DNA from: Oscillospiraceae bacterium
GTDB lineage: Bacteria; Bacillota; Clostridia; Oscillospirales; Oscillospiraceae
Assembly (NCBI GenBank): GCA_902795045.1
Contig: CADBJU010000027.1
Location: forward strand, 1-44,753
DNA length: 44,753 bases
Reading direction: 5' to 3'
This document shows positions 33,862-42,629 of this stretch, piece by piece. The translations under genes and the position numbers were made by a program. The stretch's first letter is position 1; each line of letters opens with the position of its first letter. The notes under the pieces are model-generated. The model searched no databases. It was given only the letters and a program-made list of their open reading frames with translations, and was not told where the DNA came from.

Positions 33862-33976
33862 GTTCTGATGAAGTCAGTTTTTCGCAGGAATACTTTGTGT
33901 ATTGCAAGAAAAAGTGACAAAATCAGGGCTCAATTTTTCCGGAAGATGCCGAAGGCGAACTGTGCGGTGTTGCCTC
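33814..33976. mobile_element. MITE-like element, copy 2 (163 bp), forming two gene ends
   Basis: The left end AAGGCAACACCGCATAATTC and the right end ...GTGCGGTGTTGCCTC are inverted repeats, and the element matches 28718-28946 through most of its length. It contains the last about 16 codons of the ParB-family gene and reaches into the stop codon (33975-33977) of the convergent cyclo-ligase gene. Confidence 0.8.
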
Positions 33977-34544
33977 AAGAACCGGGCGAATGCGCCGTGA
34001 TGCCTGACTCGGTGACGATAAAGTCCATCCACACGTCGTGTTCATCCATGGGCAGAGCGTGGGCCAGCATCTGCCCGTAGCACAGGCACATGGTCGGGCA
34101 GGCGTGCCCGTTCAGGAAGCGGTCGTAATAGCCCGCGCCGTGGCCCAGGCGCGCGCCGTCCTTAGCTGCCGTGACACAGGGCACCAGCGCAAGCTCGAGC
34201 GTTCCCGGCTCCGCCGCCTCGCCGTCGGCGGGCGGCTCGGGGATGCCCCGCATGCCGGGGCGCAGCGCGTCAAAGCTCCGGATGCGCACGGCCATCATGG
34301 TCTTATCCGGGCAGCACAGCGGCACATAGACGCTTTTCCCGGCCTCAAGCGCCGCGTCGATCAGGGCGCGGGTGTCGGGCTCGGCCCACATGCTGACATA
34401 GAGAAAGACGCGCTCTGCCCTGCGCCAGACTTCGCTTTGCAGCACCGCGTCACGGATGGCGCGGTCGGCGGCGGCTCGGTATTCCGATGTCAAAGCCGCG
34501 CCGCGTGCCTTAAACGCACGGCGCAGCTCAGCTTTTGTGTTCAT
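33975..34544 (-). CDS. 5-formyltetrahydrofolate cyclo-ligase
   Basis: Cytosolic enzyme of 189 residues that uses ATP to convert 5-formyl-THF to 5,10-methenyl-THF. The family pattern is clear: KAELRRAFKARGAAL at the N-terminus, ERVFLYVSMWAEPDT, KSVYVPLCCPDKTMMAVRI, and the phosphate/folate-binding loop DGARLGHGAGYYDRFL. The start follows AAAGGAG. Its stop codon overlaps the end of the MITE-like element, so the last residues (ITAHSPGS) are just outside it. It recycles the 5-formyl-THF that serine hydroxymethyltransferase can form. Confidence 0.95.
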   Translation of the reverse strand: MNTKAELRRAFKARGAALTSEYRAAADRAIRDAVLQSEVWRRAERVFLYVSMWAEPDTRALIDAALEAGKSVYVPLCCPDKTMMAVRIRSFDALRPGMRGIPEPPADGEAAEPGTLELALVPCVTAAKDGARLGHGAGYYDRFLNGHACPTMCLCYGQMLAHALPMDEHDVWMDFIVTESGITAHSPGS

Positions 34545-34556
34545 GATGGTTTCTCC

Positions 34557-34828
34557 TTTGGCCTCCCCTGCACCTTGGCCCTTTATGGGTCTAAAGGGGT
34601 CATAGCAACGCAGAAGTAACAGCGTAAGGGAAGCGCTTGGCCCCCTTGCCTAAAGGGGGCATAGCGACGCGCGGGAAGCGCGCGACGATCCAAGCTTGCT
34701 GGCATGGCCGATCTCCCGCGAGGCCATGACTGGGGGATACGGTTTATCGAACCATGTCATAAGGACGGTATCCCCCCGCCCCAGTGTGCGCACTGGGGCA
34801 CCCCCCTTTAGGCAAGGGGGGCTTGTTT
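34557..34828. repeat. Dispersed repeat, left copy of a direct pair
   Basis: A non-coding region of about 270 bases. It contains CCCTTTATGGGTCTAAAGGG, ACTGGGGGATACGGTT and CACCCCCCTTTAGGCAAGGG, all found again in the same orientation and order at about 42630-42832. Internal short palindromes such as CCCCAGTGTGCGCACTGGGG are present. No gene is seen. Confidence 0.8.
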
Positions 34829-36122
34829 ATACATCCAACCCGCAGATCTCGTCGAAGCCCTCGCGGCGGACGGCGATATAGCTCTCCCCGTCGCGGAGCA
34901 TGACCACCGGCGGGCGGCCGAGGCGGTTGTAATTGGACGCCATCGAGTAGTTATACGCCCCTGTGGTGCAGACGGCCACCCGGTCGCCGCGCTTTACATC
35001 GGCGGGCAGGCTGACCGCGGGCTGGAGGATGTCGCCGCTTTCGCAGCAGCGCCCGGCAAGGTCGAAGCCCGCCGTCTCCCCTCCCCTGTCGTCAGCGTGC
35101 AGGACCGTGTATCTCGCGCGGTAGAGGCAGTAACGGGGATTATCGGTCATGCCGCCGTCCACGATCACATGGTTCTTGAAGCCCGGGATGCGCTTGACGG
35201 CGCTGACGGTGTAGACGGTCATCCCCGCGTCGGCCGCGATGCTGCGGCCCGGCTCCATGAGGATGAACGGCATGGGCAGCCCCGCCTCGTCGGTACGATT
35301 GCGGATATGCTGCGCCAGGGCCGCGATCCGGGCGGGGATGTCCGCCTGCTTGTCGCTGTCCGTATAGCGCACGCCGTAGCCGCCGCCGAGGTCGAGCATG
35401 CCTGTCACATAGCCGAGCTTGTCCCTGAGTTCCCGCATGAAAGCCAGCATCAGATCGGCGGTGTCCTCAAAGACAGACTCGTCGAAGACCATGGAGCCGA
35501 CGTGGCAGTGCAGGCCCTCGAGCTCCACGTTGGGCGCATCCAGCGCGGCGCGGACAAAATCGAGCGCCTGGCCCGTGCCGATGGGGACGCCGAACTTCAC
35601 ATCCACGCGCCCGGTGTTCACCGCCTCGTAGGTGTGCGGGTCGATGCCGGGCGTGACACGCAGGAGGATCTTCTGCCGTACCCCGCGCACCCCCGCCTCA
35701 CGGTTCAGGGCTTCGAGCTCCTCGAGTCCGTCCACCACGAAGCCGCCGACACCGTGGTCAAGAGCATAGCGGATGTCCGCGTCGGTTTTGCCGTCGCCGT
35801 GAAACCAGATGCGCTCCGCCGGGAAGCCCGCTGAAAGCGCGGTATGGATCTCGCCGCAGGAGACGCAGTCGACGCCCATCCCCTCCTCGGCCATGATGCG
35901 GTACATCTGCTTGAAGGAGCACGCCTTGCTGGCATAGAGCGGCATGGCTTTGTCGCCGAAGGCCAGGCGGAAAGCGTCCTTGTACATGCGGCAGTTTTGG
36001 CGTATGCGCGCCTCGTCCATGAGGTAGAGGGGGGTGCCGTAACGCTCGGCCAGGTCGGAGACGGACTGCCCGGCAAAGAGCAGCGCGCCGTCGGCATTTC
36101 GTGTGATGTTGGAGCACAGCAT
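34827..36122 (-). CDS. lysA: Diaminopimelate decarboxylase
   Basis: PLP enzyme of the fold-III decarboxylase family that makes L-lysine from meso-diaminopimelate, the last step of lysine synthesis. 431 residues. The PLP lysine is in MPLYASKACSFKQM. Other motifs are VDCVSCGEIHTAL, LHCHVGSMVFD, LDLGGGYGVRYTD, MEPGRSIAADAG, and GRCCESGDIL with the active-site Cys. The frame is open to 36155, but that codon lies at about the -10 of the promoter found at 36154-36182, so translation must begin at 36122 (GGGTGA site). The gene is single; lysine riboswitch signs are absent because the leader is only about 25 bases. Confidence 0.95.
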   Translation of the reverse strand: MLCSNITRNADGALLFAGQSVSDLAERYGTPLYLMDEARIRQNCRMYKDAFRLAFGDKAMPLYASKACSFKQMYRIMAEEGMGVDCVSCGEIHTALSAGFPAERIWFHGDGKTDADIRYALDHGVGGFVVDGLEELEALNREAGVRGVRQKILLRVTPGIDPHTYEAVNTGRVDVKFGVPIGTGQALDFVRAALDAPNVELEGLHCHVGSMVFDESVFEDTADLMLAFMRELRDKLGYVTGMLDLGGGYGVRYTDSDKQADIPARIAALAQHIRNRTDEAGLPMPFILMEPGRSIAADAGMTVYTVSAVKRIPGFKNHVIVDGGMTDNPRYCLYRARYTVLHADDRGGETAGFDLAGRCCESGDILQPAVSLPADVKRGDRVAVCTTGAYNYSMASNYNRLGRPPVVMLRDGESYIAVRREGFDEICGLDV

Positions 36123-36153
36123 GATATCACCCGCTTTATCAAAAGTCCTGCGC

Positions 36154-36182
36154 ATTTTAACACATTACCGAAGTAAAGTCAA
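36154..36182 (-). promoter_or_regulatory. Predicted promoter of lysA
   Basis: On the minus strand: TTGACT (36177-36182), a 17-base spacer and TAAAAT (36154-36159) preceded by TGT, an extended -10. It sets the lysA start at 36122. Confidence 0.7.
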
Positions 36183-36223
36183 GGTGTTTGTATGTTCATA
36201 CGCACAGTTGACAGGCCCCGTCT

Positions 36224-36382
36224 TCACAAACCCTCCCCTTCTCCGACGTACAGCTCCTCGGCCTTGAGCAGGGCTGCTTGCAGCTTTTCGGCGGCACTGG
36301 CGGGGCTTCCCGCTTCGATCAGGTCGATCGCCTCCGAGGCCGCGGCGCAGAGGATGGCGTACATTTTGGGATAGTCCGGCAT
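36224..36382 (-). CDS. Small acidic helical protein, 52 residues
   Basis: Read on the minus strand, it begins MPDYPKMYAILCAAASEAID and ends AEELYVGEGEGL, 52 residues. AAGGAGGAG stands 6-7 bases before the ATG, a very strong ribosome site. The sequence is acidic and predicted to be two amphipathic helices, with no signal peptide or membrane segment. I recognise a similar pattern (YAILC..ASEAID, KAEELY) as a recurrent small clostridial protein but know no function. It is divergent from the ribbon-helix-helix gene at 36490 and probably shares its control region. Confidence 0.75.
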   Translation of the reverse strand: MPDYPKMYAILCAAASEAIDLIEAGSPASAAEKLQAALLKAEELYVGEGEGL

Positions 36383-36407
36383 TGTTTCTCCTCCTTGAAT
36401 TTAATAT

Positions 36408-36477
36408 AGATATACTGTATATCTGTTTCAGACATAATACTCTAATTTCGCCATAAAGTAAAGCCACTGTATATCTG
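36408..36477. promoter_or_regulatory. Divergent control region with palindromic operator and promoter
   Basis: AGATATACTGTATATCT (36408-36424) is a perfect palindrome around one base. ACTGTATATCTG occurs at 36414-36425 and again at 36466-36477. Between them is a minus-strand promoter, TTTACT (36457-36462), 17 bases, TATTAT (36434-36439), for the 52-residue gene. The palindrome would lie at or just after its start of transcription. A plus-strand promoter is less clear. Confidence 0.6.
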
Positions 36478-36489
36478 CGAGGTGACTTT

Positions 36490-36702
36490 ATGGCTATAAA
36501 AAGCGTATCCATCCGAATAGAAGAAGAGATGCTCGAGAAGCTGTCCTATGTGGCGGACTATGAGGGGCGGTCGGTGAACAGTCACATCCTGGTGCTCATC
36601 CGGCGGGACATCCGCGCCTTTGAGGAAAAGAACGGGCCGATCGAGGGCAGCATCAGTCCCGACGTGAACGTCAAGCCCGCGCGCAAGCATACGGAAAAAT
36701 AA
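36490..36702 (+). CDS. Ribbon-helix-helix DNA-binding protein
   Basis: 70 residues. The N-terminal MAIKSVSIRIEEEMLEKLSYVADYEGRSVNSHILVLIRRDIRAFEE is the pattern of an Arc/MetJ-type protein: one beta-strand (KSVSIRI) for the DNA groove and two helices (EEMLEKLSYVADYEG, SVNSHILVLIRRDIRAF). The rest is a hydrophilic tail. GAGGTGA precedes the start. It probably binds the palindrome in the intergenic region and regulates itself and the divergent gene. RHH proteins are often antitoxins; no toxin-like gene is adjacent, so this is not claimed. It is followed by a terminator at 36721. Confidence 0.85.
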   Translation: MAIKSVSIRIEEEMLEKLSYVADYEGRSVNSHILVLIRRDIRAFEEKNGPIEGSISPDVNVKPARKHTEK

Positions 36703-36720
36703 AACATGACATAACGCACG

Positions 36721-36753
36721 AAACCCGGCGGCCTTTCGGCTGCCGGGTTTTTG
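36721..36753 (+). terminator. Terminator of the RHH gene
   Basis: AAACCCGGCGGCC (36721-36733) pairs with GGCTGCCGGGTTT (36738-36750), with one mismatch and a TTTC loop, followed by TT. The T-tract exists on the plus strand only. A second hairpin (36782-36809) between it and the minus-strand gene lacks a T-run. Confidence 0.8.
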
Positions 36754-36844
36754 TGTTTCTATCTCGTTCTTCCTCCAAGTGAGCGACAGGGCCTCGCGGC
36801 CCTGCCGCTCTGGGGGGAGATATAGGGGAATTGGCTGGGAATGA

Positions 36845-39800
36845 TCACTCGGTGGTCTGCAGATTGAGCACGATGGTGTAGGTCTTGCTCGTGTCGATAT
36901 TCTCGATCTTGAAGCTTCTGGTGCCTCTGTCACTGGTGCCGGACACATCGACCTTGCCGCCGCTGCAATCCGTGACAGTGATCGCGTTGGTCGACCACTC
37001 GAAACCGTCTGCCGGGATGATGGTGATCGTCTGACCGAAGGTCGTATTGACCGTCATCGCGCCCTTGCCGAGACCGTTGCCGGTGCTGACGTTGGCCACA
37101 ACCACGCCGTCGACCGCGCCGACCGCATTGGTGGTGAAGCTCAGGGCGATGGTTTCAGGCTCGAACTCGGCGCTGATGGTGATACCGCCGACAGGGATCT
37201 CGCCGCCAGTACTGGTGATCGGGTAGAGACCGGAGGTGCTGTCCATAGCGCCGCACTTGTTGGCGTTAGTGCTGTCAACGTTCTCCACGACCTTCAGGCT
37301 CTTGAGCTTGTAGCCGTAGGCGGGAGCCGCCTGGATGAAGATCTTCTCACCGGCCTTGAAGTTGGAAGCGGTATCGGTGGGATCGGTCACAGAGTTGGTC
37401 TTGCGGAGGTTGACAGTGCCGTTGGTCATCTCCTTGACCGTGACAGCCGGAGCAGTGCTGGTCAGGGTGATGGTGACTGTCTCGGCTGCGTCGGGCACCA
37501 CATAGTTCTGGCTTGTCTTGTTCTCAGCCTTACCGTACTTGGGAGACACAACTGTGACGGTGTTGTAGGCGGAGTTGCCGGAGCTGATGGTGATGACCGT
37601 GCCGGGATCCAGATCGTAGGACTTTCCGCTCGTGTCGCTGACGAACTGGTCAACACCGTTGAGGGTGAGTTTGGCGCTGGCAGGGCTGTCGGATGCGAGC
37701 ACGAACTTGATGCTGACCTTCTTGAGCGGGCAGTTCACCGCAACGGAGATGCCGCCGTCCTTCAGATCCTCGCCCTTGACATAGAACGGGGTGACGCTGC
37801 CGTAAACCGTCAGCTTTTTGCCCTCGGAATCCATGACAATGATATCCTCGGCAGTGGGAGCGTCGTAGCCGCTGTCAGGCGTTACGCCGATGTAGAGCTT
37901 GTTGCTCGTGCCGGTCTTGTAGGTGGTAGTCGGGTTGGCCATGGCGTTGCTGGTCTGGTCGAAGCTGAGCTTGGCGCCGACACTGTACTCCGCGGGAGCG
38001 TAGATCTGGTTGGCCGGGTCGACAACTTCCGCGGGATCGCCCCAGGTCGCGGTGAATACCATCAGGCCCGCGGGGACCTTGACCTTCCAGATGTTGGTGC
38101 CGTCCGCTGTCTCACCGTGCCAGTTGGCAACCGTGTAGACAATGCCGTTGTTGGTGATGCCCAGATCGCCCTTGCCGAGGTGGGCCTTGCCTGCGTCGGG
38201 AACCTCGAAGACGTAGATATCGTCGCCCACGCTGAACTCCGTGACATTCAAGCTGACCTGTCTGTTGCCGGAAACGGTGAGCAGAACGGGATCGGTCATG
38301 GCCGGGCCGGAGCGGATCACGAGGGAGCCGCCTTCGAGCATGTGCTGGAGGTTGATGACGTTGACGGTGTTTGCCACGATGTCGTCGACCGTGATGTAGA
38401 CGATGACATCGCTGGCGGGCATGTTGAAGACAGGACCGCTGTGTGCCATGCTGTTGTCATAGTAGTAGACAGACTGTGCGCCGGGATCGGTCTTGACATC
38501 GACGCTGTAGACGCCGATTCGGCTTGCCTGGGCGCGTGCGGAAGGCATGATGGTGACGAGCTGGTTGAAGCTCACGTCGCCGAAGGTGCTGTTGGCTGCC
38601 ACATCGGTGAAGATGGAAGTCTCGACGTACATGTCGATCATACCGCCGACGGGATTGCCGTTTCTGTCGACCACGACGATGCTCATGCCGTACTTCTTGC
38701 CGGTGAAGTTGACGTTGATGCTCAGGTCGTCATCGGGCATTCTGAAGACGAAGACTTTGTAACCCTTGCCGCCGTTGGTGTCGCCGTTCATGGACGAGAC
38801 AAGCATCGGGGTCGGGACAACGTGGTCGGCATCTCCCTGGATCGGGACGATGGAGATGTTGTTGACGTCTGCGGTGTACTCGCCGTTGTTGGAGTTGACA
38901 ACCACGGCCACATAGTCGCCCGCAAACGCGTAGCTGGTGTATCTGGTGTTGGACAGGCTGTATTCTACCGTACCGTCGGCCCGCGTCGTAGTGCCGTCAA
39001 CTCTGGCGTAGTAATTGACGCCGTCGACATTGCTGGCATAGCCGGTACCCTCGTCACCGCCGGTGAAGGGGTTGTTCCTGAAGAGGAAGAACTCCACATC
39101 GCCCATGTTGGGCAGGTAGGTGGCGATGAGTCTGTGCGGGGTGGGAGAGTTGGCAACTCTCGGTCTGAGGACTGCGGTGATGGTGAGATCCTTCGCGCGC
39201 TCCTCGATCATCTGGAAGTTGTAGAAGTAGTTGAGCTCGTCCGCAGTGTACTGGTAGCCGTCGATACGGAAGGAGACCATATCATACTTGGACCAGCCGG
39301 CCTCGGTCATGGCGACCGTGACATAGTCGCCGTAAGCGACGTCAAACTTGGTCTCAAAGGCCTTCCAGATGCCGCCGGTGGTATTGTCGACCACGCCGGG
39401 GACCATGTTGATGGCGATCTGCCACAGGCCCAGACCGGTCAGATCGTTGCCGACCTGATCCTGGCACTTCATCGTGATGGTGAAGGGCTTGGGATCGAAG
39501 ATGGCCCGGACATCCGCGCCGGAGGCGGGCATCTCAAAGGTGAACGCGAAGGAGTTGGGGTCAAGCGAAGGCACCGCGATGGTGTCGACCTTGATGGCTG
39601 CGCCGTTGTCCTTGCGGGTAACAAGCAGCTTGGAGTCGTATCTGGTCGCGTCGAACTTGTAGCCGTTGCCGGCAGTTACGACGATCATGACCTTGTCGCC
39701 GGGCTCGCAGGTGTTGACGGATCTCCACTCCCACGTGGGCGGGAAGTCGGAAACTTTGGTGTAGACCTTGTAGCCGACGGAGCCGACGCCTTCCACGACA

Positions 39801-42196
39801 GCGGGGCCGAGGGAAGCCTTGCCGGTCTCGAAGTAGGCTTCGATGTTGATGGGGAAGCCGGGCATCTTGAAGTAACCGTTGCGGTTGGCCTCGTTGGTCG
39901 CTTCCTCGATTGCCAGCTTCCGTTCGGGAGTCGTCGCCTGATCACTGGTGATCTTGTACTTCACGAACGCGACGCCGTCGGCGCTGTCATAGCGCACGTC
40001 GATGTACTCGCCCTCGGGGATGGTGCTCTTGATGGCCTTGAGCGTAGAGATCGTCTGCTGGCTCTTCGTGAACTCGGAGGTCTTGCCGTTCCAGGTCACG
40101 GAGATGCTGCAGTCCTTGTACTCGCCCGGATACTCGGTATTGTTGACATAGATCCTTGCCCAGATTTCAGAAGAGATCGAGCTGGTGATGACCGGGGTGA
40201 CGGTGACACCGCCCTTGGGCATGGTGAACTTGTAGTAGCTGGAGGTGGTGCTCGTACCGTCGACATTCATGGTCCAGTCGTCGCCGCCCTTGGTGACCTT
40301 GACCTTGAGACCGTCGCTGTTGCGGACCACGTCATAGCTGATCTTGCTGTTGGGGCTGGAACCGCCGTCCGTAAGGCCGACAGGCTTATCGCCGTCTTCA
40401 TTGATGGCGACCAGGTAGATCTCCTTGCCGGTCTCGGCTTCGGTGACAAACTGGCTGGCATCGGTGATGCCGGTATTCTTGTCGAAGGCATAGACATTGC
40501 CGAGCTGAGAGGGCATGACCAGGATGTTGTTGCCCTTGCCGGTGAACTCGACCTCGACGTCCACGTCGAAGGCGGGCATGGTGAAGGTGTTGCTGAACAC
40601 GTTGACCGCGGCGCCGGTGAGGTGGTTCTTCACAGTCATTTTCAGAGGCTCGTAGCCGGTGTCAGGCTTGGCAACGACAGTGACCTGTGCGCCCTTGGCG
40701 GCACGGGTAACGGGGCTGCCGTCGACCTGGAGGTAGAAGCTGCCGTTGGCAGGATCGTTGACATAGAAGGCGTAGGTCGAGACGGGCTTGAGAACGACTT
40801 CCACGTCCACATCCGCGTCAGGCATGATGAAGGCCTTGGAGGCGCTCACCGTGAGCTGGACCTTCGTGGAGGAAGAGATCATCTTCTTGTAGGTCGCGTA
40901 GACAGAGGAGATCTCATAGTTGGGATCGGTGCTCTTGATGACGACCGTCGCGCCCTTGACCGCAGCCTGGACGGACACGCCGCCGACGGAGGCCGTGGCC
41001 TTGCCGCTGTAGTTGGCAGCGATATTGATGTCATGGCCGTTCTTGATGACGGCGTCGACACGCACGTCGCAGCTCGGCATCACAAAGGCGTCGCCCGCAA
41101 GCAGGAGATCGGCGGTGCCGTTGGCGTGCTTGACGGTCAGTCTCTGGATGGCCTTGCCGGAATTGGCCTGGGTCACGATGGTGACCTTGGCACCGGCGGG
41201 AGCCGCGGTAACGGGCTTGTTGTCCACGTAGAAGAGCATCTGGCCGTCGGAGGCAGCCATGCCGCTGGAAAGCTTATAGAGCTTGGCAGTGGTGGTCGTG
41301 CTCGTGGTGGTGGTGCCGTTGCCGTCGGTGACGGTGGTGGTGGTCGTCGTGGTGGAGGTGGCGCCGGGGTTGCCGGTGCCGGGCACGGAGACCGTCAGAG
41401 GCACGGGGTAGAAGAACTTGCCGCCGGCCTTGATCGCCGCGAGGTTATCGGTCTGGTTGAGGACCTTGAGCAGACGCTCGTTGGCGTTGTAGTTGACGCC
41501 CTTGGAGCTTACGATGCCGTAGGCCGTGTCACTGCCGGCGACGATATGCTCCATGACACCGTAGCAGGTGGTGCCGACGGACGGGGCAACCGGCGTCGGG
41601 ATGATGAGGGTGTCCCCTGCTCTGACCCTGTTCCAGCTGGAGATGTTGTTCACCTGCTTGATGAACGGGGAAAAGATCGAGAAGTTGACGCCCAGCGCGT
41701 TGCACACGCCGGAGACGGTCTCGCCGTAGGACATGGTGTAGGGCACCAGGTAGTAGGCAAGCGTGTCGGAGCTCGCTGCCGCGACGGCGGCCGCGGTGTT
41801 GAACACGGTGGCATTGCCGACAGTGGCAGTGCCGGTGACGTTGCTGGTGGTCGCCGTGGTGGAGGCGGCACCGGAGTTATACACGCTGGTGCCGGCACCG
41901 TTGGAGATCAGCAGTGCGTCATAATCGCTTGCAGGCAGAGTCAGTGTTCTGCCGACGGTCAGCTTGTTCCACTGGCCGTCCGTAATGTTGTTGAGGATCA
42001 TGATCGCGTTCTTGCAGGTGTAGTAATTCAACCCCAGACGCTGGCAGATCCTCAGGACAAAGTCGCCCTGCGCCATTGTATACTCGATGACGTTGGCGCC
42101 ATTGTAGTTGGCTGCGTCGGCACCGACCGTCAGCCCCGAAAACAGGGACATGACCATCAATACCGTAAGCAGCATACTAATGATCCGTTTCTTCAT
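36845..42196 (-). CDS. Giant secreted LysM and InlB-like repeat protein
   Basis: 1,783 residues. A Sec signal peptide (1-28, ends GADAANYNG) is followed by three LysM-like modules: about 38-88 (EYTMAQGDFVLRICQRLGLN), 150-200 (VPYTMSYGETVSGVCNALGVN) and 212-262 (EHIVAGSDTAYGIVSSKGVN), expected to bind peptidoglycan. A Thr-rich linker (TTTTTTTVTDGNGTTTT) leads to many beta-rich modules marked by F-x-MP-x3-V-x-V, such as FVMPSCDVRVDAV, FIMPDADVDVEVV, FTMPAFDVDVEVEF and FNMPASDVIVYIT, of the InlB/Flg_new-2 type. There is no LPXTG motif or terminal membrane helix; the end is IVLNLQTTE. Anchoring by LysM is inferred. AGGGGGAG precedes the start, with a leader of about 140 bases. Confidence 0.9.
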   Translation of the reverse strand: MKKRIISMLLTVLMVMSLFSGLTVGADAANYNGANVIEYTMAQGDFVLRICQRLGLNYYTCKNAIMILNNITDGQWNKLTVGRTLTLPASDYDALLISNGAGTSVYNSGAASTTATTSNVTGTATVGNATVFNTAAAVAAASSDTLAYYLVPYTMSYGETVSGVCNALGVNFSIFSPFIKQVNNISSWNRVRAGDTLIIPTPVAPSVGTTCYGVMEHIVAGSDTAYGIVSSKGVNYNANERLLKVLNQTDNLAAIKAGGKFFYPVPLTVSVPGTGNPGATSTTTTTTTVTDGNGTTTTSTTTTAKLYKLSSGMAASDGQMLFYVDNKPVTAAPAGAKVTIVTQANSGKAIQRLTVKHANGTADLLLAGDAFVMPSCDVRVDAVIKNGHDINIAANYSGKATASVGGVSVQAAVKGATVVIKSTDPNYEISSVYATYKKMISSSTKVQLTVSASKAFIMPDADVDVEVVLKPVSTYAFYVNDPANGSFYLQVDGSPVTRAAKGAQVTVVAKPDTGYEPLKMTVKNHLTGAAVNVFSNTFTMPAFDVDVEVEFTGKGNNILVMPSQLGNVYAFDKNTGITDASQFVTEAETGKEIYLVAINEDGDKPVGLTDGGSSPNSKISYDVVRNSDGLKVKVTKGGDDWTMNVDGTSTTSSYYKFTMPKGGVTVTPVITSSISSEIWARIYVNNTEYPGEYKDCSISVTWNGKTSEFTKSQQTISTLKAIKSTIPEGEYIDVRYDSADGVAFVKYKITSDQATTPERKLAIEEATNEANRNGYFKMPGFPINIEAYFETGKASLGPAVVEGVGSVGYKVYTKVSDFPPTWEWRSVNTCEPGDKVMIVVTAGNGYKFDATRYDSKLLVTRKDNGAAIKVDTIAVPSLDPNSFAFTFEMPASGADVRAIFDPKPFTITMKCQDQVGNDLTGLGLWQIAINMVPGVVDNTTGGIWKAFETKFDVAYGDYVTVAMTEAGWSKYDMVSFRIDGYQYTADELNYFYNFQMIEERAKDLTITAVLRPRVANSPTPHRLIATYLPNMGDVEFFLFRNNPFTGGDEGTGYASNVDGVNYYARVDGTTTRADGTVEYSLSNTRYTSYAFAGDYVAVVVNSNNGEYTADVNNISIVPIQGDADHVVPTPMLVSSMNGDTNGGKGYKVFVFRMPDDDLSINVNFTGKKYGMSIVVVDRNGNPVGGMIDMYVETSIFTDVAANSTFGDVSFNQLVTIMPSARAQASRIGVYSVDVKTDPGAQSVYYYDNSMAHSGPVFNMPASDVIVYITVDDIVANTVNVINLQHMLEGGSLVIRSGPAMTDPVLLTVSGNRQVSLNVTEFSVGDDIYVFEVPDAGKAHLGKGDLGITNNGIVYTVANWHGETADGTNIWKVKVPAGLMVFTATWGDPAEVVDPANQIYAPAEYSVGAKLSFDQTSNAMANPTTTYKTGTSNKLYIGVTPDSGYDAPTAEDIIVMDSEGKKLTVYGSVTPFYVKGEDLKDGGISVAVNCPLKKVSIKFVLASDSPASAKLTLNGVDQFVSDTSGKSYDLDPGTVITISSGNSAYNTVTVVSPKYGKAENKTSQNYVVPDAAETVTITLTSTAPAVTVKEMTNGTVNLRKTNSVTDPTDTASNFKAGEKIFIQAAPAYGYKLKSLKVVENVDSTNANKCGAMDSTSGLYPITSTGGEIPVGGITISAEFEPETIALSFTTNAVGAVDGVVVANVSTGNGLGKGAMTVNTTFGQTITIIPADGFEWSTNAITVTDCSGGKVDVSGTSDRGTRSFKIENIDTSKTYTIVLNLQTTE

Positions 42197-42215
42197 AGTT
42201 GCTCCCCCTAATACC

Positions 42216-42229
42216 TACCCTTTCGGGTA
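42216..42229. promoter_or_regulatory. Small hairpin beside the ribosome site of the LysM gene
   Basis: TACCC (42216-42220) and GGGTA (42225-42229) give a five-base stem with a GAAA loop on the mRNA strand, ending about 8 bases before the AGGGGGAG site. It could affect access of ribosomes; this is inference. Confidence 0.5.
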
Positions 42230-42345
42230 AAATGATTACTGCGTTGGATCTTGCTGCGGCAGATGACGGCCGATACGTCTACCGAACATCAGCTGCCCGA
42301 ACCGCGCACTTTCAAAAGTTAAAAAAGTATTACGATTCGGCTATA

Positions 42346-42374
42346 ATATTACAACAACTCATTCTAAATTGCAA
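42346..42374 (-). promoter_or_regulatory. Predicted promoter of the LysM protein gene
   Basis: On the minus strand: TTGCAA (42369-42374), a 17-base spacer and TAATAT (42346-42351). The implied leader is about 140 bases. Confidence 0.6.
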
Positions 42375-42629
42375 GCCCCAAAAACAAAAAATTTTCAAGA
42401 AATTTCAAATTCGTTACATTTGTTCCCGCAAACGCCCCGAAAACCGTTGATTGTCAAGGCTTTGCGGGCTTTTGCGTATCGGGCGTAGCGCATAAAAAAC
42501 GGGCTGCCGGGGCCGGAATCCGGCCCATCGTATGCCTATATGACGTCCAAAGCCGCGCTTTGTTCCCGGTTTTTCTCTGGGTTTTCAAAAATTTACTGCG
42601 CGGCCTGAGGACATTCACCGCCCTCCTGG

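Noticed and set aside
34827-36155. Start of lysA at 36155
   Set aside because: That codon overlaps the -10 of the predicted promoter and has no ribosome site; 36122 is preferred.
36165-36512. 115-residue minus-strand frame overlapping the 52-residue gene
   Set aside because: It uses another frame, is basic and Arg-rich like a shadow, and has no ribosome site; the 52-residue frame has a strong one.
42200-42340. Cyclic-di-GMP riboswitch in the LysM gene leader
   Set aside because: I found none of the conserved core sequences of class I or II; only generic hairpins are visible.
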